Positions 57,250-64,000 of a stretch of DNA of 64,000 nucleotides are shown piece by piece. Source of the stretch: Arthrinium phaeospermum (Eukaryota > Ascomycota > Sordariomycetes > Amphisphaeriales > Apiosporaceae). Location of the stretch: assembly GCA_006503535.1 (NCBI GenBank), contig QYRS01000004.1, positions 2,914,001-2,978,000 on the forward strand. Reading direction: 5' to 3'. The notes beneath the pieces are model-generated. The model was not told where the DNA came from. It searched no databases and was given only the letters and a program-made list of their open reading frames with translations. A program made the position numbers and the translations under genes. Within the stretch, counting starts at the first letter, position 1, and each line of letters begins with the position of its first letter.

Positions 57250-58621
57250 ATGGCGCCATCCAAGATCTCAGACTTTGAAGATAGTTGCTGCACCAGCACA
57301 GGATGCGTCAATGCCACGAAGAGGACGGCCGGCCAACCGGCGGACGGGTCCTCCTTATACCGCATTGACATCCACACCCACATCATGCCGTCCTCGCTGC
57401 CGGACCTCTCCTCGTATCCCACCAACTCGCCCACGGACCCCTGGCTAAGCCTGCGCCCCGCCAAGAGCGGCAAGAGCGGCGAGATCGACATGTACGTGGG
57501 CGACAGCTTCTTCCGGACGGTGGAGCCCAACTGCATCGACGCCGAGACGCGCATCCGCGAGATGGACGCCGCGGGCGTGGACGTGCAGATCCTGAGCACG
57601 GTGCCCATCCTCTTCTTCTACGACGAGCCGGCGGCGCCCGTGACGGTGCTGGCGCGCGCCCTCAACGACCACATCGCGGCGACGTGCCGGGAGTACCCGG
57701 ATCGGTTCGCCGGGCTGGCCACGGTGCCGCTGCAGGACGTGGCGGCGTCGGTGCGGGAGCTGGAGCGGTGCGCGACGGAGCTGGGCCTCGTCGGCGTCGA
57801 GATCGGCACCACGGTCGGCGGGGACAGGAACCTCGACGACCCGGCGCTGGAGCCCTTCTGGGCCGCCTGCGAGCGCCTCGGCATGGTCGTCTTCGTGCAC
57901 CCGCTCGGCTACGCGCTGCCCAAGGAGAACCCGAAGCGCTGGTCCAAGTACTGGGGCTCCTGGCTCGTCGGCATGCCGTCCGAGACGGCCCTGTCCATCC
58001 TCGCCGTCACGGGCTCGGGCGTGCTGCTGAGACACCCGCGCCTGCGGTTGTGCTTCGCCCACGGCGGCGGCGCGTTCCCGGCGCTGCTGGGACGGATCCA
58101 GCACGGCTACGACTGCCGGCCCGACCTGGTGGCGGTCAACTCGGGGGGCGTCTGTCCGGCGGACCATGTTAGCCAGGGCGCTTTCTGGGTCGACTCTTTG
58201 GTGCACGATCCTGATCTGCTTGAGTTTCTCTGCAGGAAGATTGGGCCGGAGCGCGTGGTCATGGGGTCGGATTACCCATTTCCCCTGGGAGGTAAGCAGC
58301 AACAGCAGCAGCTCGAGAAGCCACCCTTGCGGATGAATAATGTCATGACTAACAGACTGTGCAGAAGTCCCGGTAGCTGGAAAGATGCTGTGCGCCGAGG
58401 ACCAGCTATCCAGGTTCCTGACGTGGGAAGAGAGGGCGAGAATGCTCTCCGGAAACGCCATCAAGCTTTTCAACCTCGGTCCCGAATTCGAGAAGAGGTT
58501 CCAGGAGAAGCTGGCAGAGTTCCAAGTGAGTACAGCAAAGCCCTTGAAGGACGATACATCAATGAAGAAGATGATGGTGGAGCTGGAGCACCTTGAGGTG
58601 CAACCGCTGGTGGCCAGCTGA
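57250..58621 (+). CDS. 2-amino-3-carboxymuconate-6-semialdehyde decarboxylase (ACMSD), 432 aa
   Basis: ACMSD, a zinc-dependent amidohydrolase-fold decarboxylase, converts 2-amino-3-carboxymuconate semialdehyde (from 3-hydroxyanthranilate) to 2-aminomuconate semialdehyde, diverting the tryptophan/kynurenine pathway from NAD synthesis. The exons are 57250-58291 and 58365-58621. Metal ligands are visible: HTH (H42, H44), H217 in VFVHPLG, H271 in [10 protein letters not shown] and D341 in [10 protein letters not shown]. The blocks [40 protein letters not shown] and [13 protein letters not shown] closely track animal ACMSD, distinguishing it from salicylate-type decarboxylases. The N-terminus has a roughly 35-residue Cys/Ser-rich extension. 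A possible GTGAGT donor near 58525 leaves the last 30 residues uncertain. It is convergent with the RidA gene and clustered with an ALDH. Confidence 0.9.
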
Positions 58622-58865
58622 AAGAAGCAACCAGACCCTGAATGAATGTACGTAGCGCTGCCTTTAAATTGTGTATATTGCTGGCATATTTGATCGAATT
58701 TATGAAGACTTCATGATGGTGCAATACATGTAGTTCTTTTATCTATTGGTGAGCGTCGTGAAGTAGACAGTCACAACGCACACACTAGACAACTCGGCAC
58801 ACACACACACAGCCTTTTGATAGATAGCCCACCCCATTCCATTTAACCTGCTTGTGAGCCATAAT

Positions 58866-59357
58866 CTACGGCCACAACGCCATGCACTTGATCTCCACAT
58901 TCAGCTTGGGGCTCGGCAGCGCCGCGACCTGGACGCAAGTCCGCGCGGGCGCCGCCGTCTTGTCGGGCCAGACCTTGTTCCACTCCTCGTTCATGCCGGC
59001 GTAGTCGCCCTGGATGTCCGTCAGGAAGACGGTGGCGTCGACGACGGCCTCGAGCCCCACGGCGCCCCCCGTCGCGCCCCGCAGGATGGTGCCGATGTTG
59101 GCCAGCACCGCCGCCGTCTGCGCCCGCACGTCCAGGGCGTAGGTTCCCCCCGTGGACGGGTCCGGGTCCGGGTCCGCGGTGCACCCCGCGTACGTGCCGT
59201 CGCCGCGCCGCGACGAGGTGCCGGAGACGTAGATGGTGCGGGGGCTGCCGGGGAGGATGCGGGCGTGGGGGTAGTTGGCTAGGCCTTGGGCGGCGTTGGC
59301 GGGGAGGAGGTAGGGGTGGCCGTTGGGGGATTGTTGGGGTTCGGAGGAGGAGGCCAT
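58866..59357 (-). CDS. RidA/YjgF-family protein, possible 2-aminomuconate deaminase, 163 aa
   Basis: RidA-family proteins are small trimers that hydrolyse imines. A subgroup (AmnD/NbaF type) deaminates 2-aminomuconate, and clustering with ACMSD and an ALDH suggests that role here; this is inferred from neighbours, not proven from sequence. The frame is one exon of 163 codons from the ATG at 59357. Family blocks are NYPHARILPGSPRTIYVSGT, then TAAVLANIGTILRGA, VDATVFLTDI and PARTCVQVAALP with the conserved Arg, and NVEIKCMA near the end. A charged insertion (DPDPDPSTGG) follows the first strand. The convergent gap to ACMSD is 244 bp. The 826-bp divergent gap to the ALDH may hold a shared promoter. 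Confidence 0.82.
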   Translation of the reverse strand: MASSSEPQQSPNGHPYLLPANAAQGLANYPHARILPGSPRTIYVSGTSSRRGDGTYAGCTADPDPDPSTGGTYALDVRAQTAAVLANIGTILRGATGGAVGLEAVVDATVFLTDIQGDYAGMNEEWNKVWPDKTAAPARTCVQVAALPSPKLNVEIKCMALWP

Positions 59358-60183
59358 GGTGGGTGTGAAGATGCTTGGGTTTCTGGTGGCAGATTGGGGG
59401 GTATGGTGTTTATTTTCCCACGGGTGATGGACAGTCTCGAGGATCCCAAAGTGACAAAAGGACCTGTGGTGATGCGATGTGATGCAGGTGGTTTCGATAT
59501 GTAGAGTATAACCCAACACTATCAAGCTATTCTGCCTTGATGTCTTCTGATGGTCCTTTTTCTGTAATGATTCAAATAAGGCCAGTCTATATGCCGAACT
59601 GTTGTCCGACCTACCGGGTTGTGTCGGTTATGGCCGCCAATGCGTAGAGTCCAACCGCAGCCAATCATGCGTGACCCCCTTTTCCCGCTTCCGCACTTGT
59701 AGATCCGAGGTTTTTAGCTCTTCCGAAGTCAGTGCCCCGATACCCCAGCTTCCGCGATCGACCCCTCCACCCCTTTCGTGCGGTGCCTTATCCCGAGCAC
59801 CTCGCAGTCGAATTTATTAACATAACAGTGTTAATTTGCTTATTGGTGTCAGCCTAGAATGTTGACTTACGCAGTAATAAAATCGTCAGTTCAGAAATAT
59901 CAATTTCTGTGAATTTGAATAGAAATCGCCCCTTTATTGCTTGCCGTGGCGCCCTGCAGAGTTGCGAGTATGCATCGTGAGTTGAGTTGGCACTTGCTCT
60001 GGTTGTTGGAGTAATGCACGTCAGCTTCCGTGCATCCAAGCAACCGAGGCCGACTTAAAGCGAGTCGAATGGCCAACCACTCCTTTCCCTGAATCGAAAA
60101 CATAGAACCACCATTCGCAGGTAGGCATATATATATAGGGCTATATTTATACATCTATTTATTGAGATATTCTGTCGAAAATC
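59358..60183. promoter_or_regulatory. Divergent promoter region, RidA and ALDH
   Basis: About 830 bp between divergent starts of two pathway genes. A TATA-like run (ATATATATATAGGG) at about 60127-60140 lies roughly 45 bp upstream of the ALDH ATG. No gene was found in the interval. Confidence 0.5.
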
Positions 60184-62049
60184 ATGGGACAAACTCTCCA
60201 AGAAGGAGACAATGCCGAGTTTGGCAGCTCCATCATCCAAGATGTCTGGGCGTGCGATACCCTGGAGAAAGCCGAAGCCTTCATCGCCTCGCCACGCCAT
60301 GCGTCCGACGAGGAGAGCCCGTACAAGATAAGGATGCAGAACTTCATCAGCGGCTCCTTTACAACGCCGTCTTCTTCGTCGAGCACAACGTCGCAGTATA
60401 TCGACGCCATCAACCCGAAGACGGGCAGGGGCTTCGGCCAAGTCCCCATCAGCAGCGCCGGCGAAGTGGAGCACGCGCTTCGGGCCGCAACCGAGGCGTT
60501 CGGGTCCTGGTCCACCACGCCGGCGGCCGCGCGGTCGAAACACCTCCAGCGCGTGGCCGGGCTGATCCAGGAGAACCGCGAGCTGTTCGCCGTCTGGGAG
60601 AGCATCGACCAGGGCAAGACGTTGGAACGGGCGCGCGTCGAGGTAGATCGCGCCGTGTCTAATTTCAAGTATGTCTGTTTTCTAAATAAGCCCCCTTTTG
60701 GTTCCCTTACGTAGACCTCCTTGGGACTTTCAGTGACTGTAGGGGTTCTTTGTTCTGACATACATATCTACGAAACAAACAGCTATTTCTCGACTTTCAT
60801 ACTGCACCAGCAGACAGCCGCCCGCGTCGTCGATGGCAGCAATATCCTGACATACGAGCACCGCTCCCCGGCCGGCGTGTTCGCGCTGATCTCGCCCTGG
60901 AACATGCCGTTGTATCTGTTGACCTGGAAGAGTAAGTTAAATGGCCTCTTCTTATCATGTTCTCGTCCCGTCCATCCACTGATACAAACACTAACCATCC
61001 TCGCAGTGGCCCCCTGCCTAGCCTTCGGCTGCACCGCCGTCGCCAAGCCGTCCGAGGTGACGTCCATGACCGCGTTCCTGCTGTGCGAGGTGTTCCGGCG
61101 CGCGGGCCTGCCCCCGGGCGCCATGAACGTCGTGTTCGGGGACGGGGCGACGACGGGCTCGGCGCTGGTGCGCAGCCCGCTGGTCCGGGGCGGCGTCTCC
61201 TTCACCGGCGGCACCGCGACGGGGATCCAGATCCGCCGCGACACCGCCGACCAGATCTACAAGCACCTGTCGCTCGAGCTGGGCGGCAAGAACCCCACGC
61301 TCGTGTTCGGGGACGTCGAGCTGGACAGGGCGGTGCAGACGGCGGCCATGGCGGCGTTTGAGAATCAGGGAGAGGTAGGTCCTTATCTGTGACACGCGAA
61401 GCTAGAAAGATGGGAGGGTCAACCAGCTAATTATCGTCCCTCCCTAGATCTGTCTTTGCGGTTCCCGGATCTACGTCCAGGACTCCATCTACGACGACTT
61501 CGTCGCCGCCTTCACCGCATACGTCCAAACCACCTATAAGTGCGGCGAGCGCCTGGGCGCCGTAGTCTCGCACCAGCACTACACCAAAATCCGCACCTAC
61601 CTCCTCCTCGCGCAATCCGAGGGCGCGACCTTCTCCACCTCCACCTCCACCTCCCCCGACACCATCATCCCCCCCGCGGACCCCACCAACGGCTACTGGA
61701 TCCCCCCCGTGATCCTGACCGACGTCCCCCCGACCTCGCGCCTGCTCCAAGACGAGATCTTCGGCCCCGTCGCGACCATCAGCCGCTTCGCCGCCGAGGA
61801 CGACGCCGTCGCGCTCGCCAACGCCAACCCCAACGGCCTGGCGGCGGTGCTGCTGACGCGCGACGGGGGCGGATGCGCCGCGTCGGCGAGCGCCTCGAGG
61901 CCGGGCTGGTCTGGGTCAACTGTTGGCTGGTGCGCGAGCTCGGCACGCCCTTTGGCGGCATGAAGAGCTCCGGGACCGGGCGCGAGGGCGGCGAGTACAG
62001 CCGCGACGTCTTTACGCATGTGCGGACGTTGCATATGCCGCTCCAGTGA
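60184..62049 (+). pseudogene. Aldehyde dehydrogenase (aminomuconate-semialdehyde type) with an apparent frameshift
   Basis: An NAD-type aldehyde dehydrogenase whose context points to 2-aminomuconate-6-semialdehyde dehydrogenase. The exons are 60184-60668, 60783-60931, 61007-61374 and 61448-62049. Family motifs are in order: RSPAGVFALISPWNMPLYLL, AKPSEVTSMTA, SFTGGTATG, LELGGKNPTLVF (catalytic Glu), NQGEICLCGSRIYV (catalytic Cys, C336), DEIFGPVATISRF and GLVWVNCWLVRELGTPFGGM. Between LLTRDGG and RRVGERLEAGL the frame shifts by one base at about 61865-61872, so 423 nt of exon 4 and the last 179 nt are in different frames. Unrepaired, the protein would lose the C-terminal oligomerisation part. 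An assembly error in a GC-rich run or a real mutation is possible. The first about 50 residues are an unusual extension; an in-frame ATG lies near 60331. Confidence 0.75.
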
Positions 62050-62734
62050 GCATTCACCAGCATCACCGACAAACATCACAAGTTTTCTCGAGAGGAGAGA
62101 AGATACTGTCTAGCAGGGACTCAAAGTTTCGTATATATGGTATGATAAATAATAGGCAGACGGTCGAGAATGATCTATGCAGAGAAGGCAGTCTGTGATG
62201 GGTATGCTAGTCTTTTTTTTTTTTTTTTTTTTTTTTGCAAGGACAGAAGCTACCCCTTTTTGCCAAAAAATACAGTCAAGGGGGTTTCATATAAGGGTCA
62301 ATACTGCAAAGGTTGCAAGCAGATAGCAGGTTGCATGTTCAATACCAATGTCATTACTAGTGTTATTCCGAACGTATATGTACAGCCACACTCACTCGTG
62401 GTGTGTGGTAACCTAATCAAAATGCCAACTGGCCCCCTTGACTGCTCATGCCTCATGCTCTCCTGATGTATTCGGAAGATCTGGTTCGCTCTATGCTTGG
62501 TCGCCCAGGTCGTGACGCAAGGCGTGTCTTCGTTCTACCACCTCCTTTGCGAATGGAACACCCAATCATCGTAATAATCAAAAAAGCCAACAACGCCCAA
62601 CCCCATGCAGTGTGTGGTAGTAGGATCGTTACAAATGCGCATTAAAACCCCATTATCTTCTCGTGTCATTCTTCTCCTTCTCACTCTCTCCCCTGAACTC
62701 CTTTCGCTTTAAGTCAACTTGAGAAAGAAGTTGT
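62050..62734. other. Convergent intergenic region with a 24-T run
   Basis: About 690 bp between the 3' ends of the ALDH (+) and the mannosidase (-). A homopolymer of 24 T lies at 62213-62236. No gene is seen. Confidence 0.5.
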
Positions 62735-64000
62735 TCAGGTATATGTAAAGAACCCATGCTCCACCGGCCGCAGGAACGGGTGCGCCTCCGTGTTGAGCAC
62801 GTACTTGTCCAGGTCGACGAGGTCGGGCGGCGAGAAGATCAAGTAGAAGTACTTGAGCGTCTCGGACGTCCAGAAGCTCTCCATCGAGTCCTGCTTGTCC
62901 GTCTGCCCGGCTTTGGCCACTGTCACGTCGCTGATGGCCGAGAAGGCGAGGCGCGTCTCCGTCGCCTTCTTGATCGACTGGAACATGCCCCAGGCCATCT
63001 CCTGGTACTCCGGATTGCCCGTCATTCGGTACATGAAGAAGAGGCTTTCAATCGCCTCGGGGCGAAGTATGTATTTCGGCTCAATCATGTTCTTGAACCC
63101 CTTTGGCAACCGCTTGTCGCCCGTGCCCTGCCAGTACACCTCATCCCACGGGCACGATTCCATACTTGCGCAAGAATACAACGAGAAGGCCTCAGGCATA
63201 ATGCCGATGGGGAAGGCGTTGTACGCCCAAGCGCAACCCCTGGCGATTTTCTCCGCAATCTGAGTATGCTCCGGAATATTGAACAGCTTTCCGCCCAAGC
63301 CAAACATGCCCCCCGCAAAACAGCCCAAATGCTGCCCTTCGGCGTCGAGCTCCGGGCCGTTCTGGGAACTCACGTAAACCGAGCCCGTGAAGAGAATGTC
63401 GTCCTCGTCGGGCGTCATAGGCCTGAATAGGAGATGCTTGATTACGGCATCCATAGAGTCCCGGTACATCTTCTCGTACATGGGCTCCAAACCACCAGTA
63501 ATGGCGTACATCTTGGGGAAATACTCGTATAACGAGTCGGCCATGGCCCCGAGGGTGAAGCCCCGTTGGCCGGAAAAGTCTAGGTTGCGCATGTTGAGGA
63601 AGGTGGGCCACATGCCCGGCAGCCTCGTCGTGTTCTGTGTCTTGTCGAGAACCCGGGCGACCCGGTCGATCGCGTCGTAGTACTTGTCCTGTCCGGTAAG
63701 CTGCGCCAGCCGGGTGAACTCCAAGCCGGACGAAGTGACCGCTGCGGACGGATCGTGGACGCCGGGAGCCATCGCCCCTTCTTTCGCAAGGTCGAAGTCC
63801 AGGTAGAACGGCGGCATGCGGTTGTCTGTATCGAAGGCCGCATACAGCATGTCGCCGAGCTCAATGGCCTTTTGCAGCAGCGCGGCCTCCTTGCTGAGGT
63901 CGTAGGCGCTGAGCAGCCCGCCGAGGTGGCGGATAGTCGTCTCGAAGACGTTGCACGAGCTGTCCCGCGTCTTGGCCCAGTCAAGGGTCACAGCGGCCGC
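62735..64000 (-). CDS. GH47 alpha-1,2-mannosidase, 3' part only
   Basis: A class I alpha-1,2-mannosidase that trims N-linked glycans (Golgi/ER or secreted type). The frame is open to the right edge, so the N-terminus and upstream exons are outside. The visible 421 residues include NVFETTIRHLGGLLSAYDLS, PPFYLDFDLAKEG, TSSGLEFTRLAQL, GQRGFTLGAMADSLYEYFPK, QHLGCFAGGMFGLGGK, the cysteines SCASMESCPW, YILRPEAIESLFFMYRMTG, SMESFWTSETLKYFYLIFS and the terminal NTEAHPFLRP. This last motif carries the conserved Thr that holds the catalytic calcium. The C-terminus ends VEHGFFTYT with no retention signal. Subclass (ER versus Golgi versus secreted) cannot be decided from this fragment. Confidence 0.92.
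   Translation of the reverse strand, partial: AAAVTLDWAKTRDSSCNVFETTIRHLGGLLSAYDLSKEAALLQKAIELGDMLYAAFDTDNRMPPFYLDFDLAKEGAMAPGVHDPSAAVTSSGLEFTRLAQLTGQDKYYDAIDRVARVLDKTQNTTRLPGMWPTFLNMRNLDFSGQRGFTLGAMADSLYEYFPKMYAITGGLEPMYEKMYRDSMDAVIKHLLFRPMTPDEDDILFTGSVYVSSQNGPELDAEGQHLGCFAGGMFGLGGKLFNIPEHTQIAEKIARGCAWAYNAFPIGIMPEAFSLYSCASMESCPWDEVYWQGTGDKRLPKGFKNMIEPKYILRPEAIESLFFMYRMTGNPEYQEMAWGMFQSIKKATETRLAFSAISDVTVAKAGQTDKQDSMESFWTSETLKYFYLIFSPPDLVDLDKYVLNTEAHPFLRPVEHGFFTYT

Noticed and set aside
57445..58473. Long minus-strand frame (342 codons) across ACMSD
   Set aside because: Shadow of the ACMSD exon, which has all catalytic motifs.

Overview
The window is nuclear DNA of a filamentous ascomycete (Pezizomycotina), most likely a Sordariomycete. 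The reasons are short GT-AG introns with CTNAC-like branch sites, no operons or Shine-Dalgarno signals, GC-rich third codon positions, and a fungal gene set: HET-C, a fungal rhodopsin-fold membrane protein, the ERMES subunit Mdm12, nickel urease, betaine-lipid synthase and GH45/GH47 glycoside hydrolases. The class-level placement is inferred from gene content and style only. Multi-exon models were built by hand from splice signals, frame continuity and family conservation.

Layout. 0-4.4 kb: two tandem protein-kinase-like paralogues, the first entering from the left edge. 4.6-17.8 kb: housekeeping genes, namely NOC2 (-), VPS28 (+), eIF4E (+), an ACSF3-type malonyl-CoA synthetase (-), a mitochondrial BolA (+) and a large unrecognised disordered protein (-). 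18.8-28.5 kb: the PtdIns3P 5-kinase Fab1 (+) and Mdm12 (+). 28.5-30.1 kb: an orphan reading frame ending in a compact inverted-repeat element flanked by TA. 30.1-46.1 kb: a rhodopsin-like membrane protein (+), betaine-lipid synthase Bta1 (-), SAGA subunit Ada3 (+), urease (+) and an HMG-box protein (-). 46.1-50.6 kb: a 4.4 kb stretch with no supportable gene. 50.6-55.9 kb: het-c (+) and a GH45 endoglucanase (+). 57.2-62.1 kb: ACMSD (+), a RidA-family protein (-) and an aldehyde dehydrogenase (+). 62.7 kb to the right edge: the 3' part of a GH47 alpha-mannosidase (-).

How genes work together. The clearest functional group is 57.2-62.1 kb. ACMSD, a RidA-type putative deaminase and an ALDH correspond to consecutive steps of the 2-aminomuconate route: 2-amino-3-carboxymuconate semialdehyde to aminomuconate semialdehyde to 2-aminomuconate to 4-oxalocrotonate. 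Bacteria keep equivalent genes together (nbaD/nbaE/nbaF type). A compact fungal version is the most interesting system here. Its ALDH carries an apparent single-base frameshift near 61865-61872, either an assembly error or recent decay of the pathway.

Other points of note are a 6-nt microexon in het-c, a Gly/Tyr-rich tandem-repeat tail on HET-C, a betaine-lipid synthase whose last intron begins with an in-frame stop, and paralogous kinases differing by one intron. I saw no tRNA, rRNA, CRISPR array or intact transposase gene.
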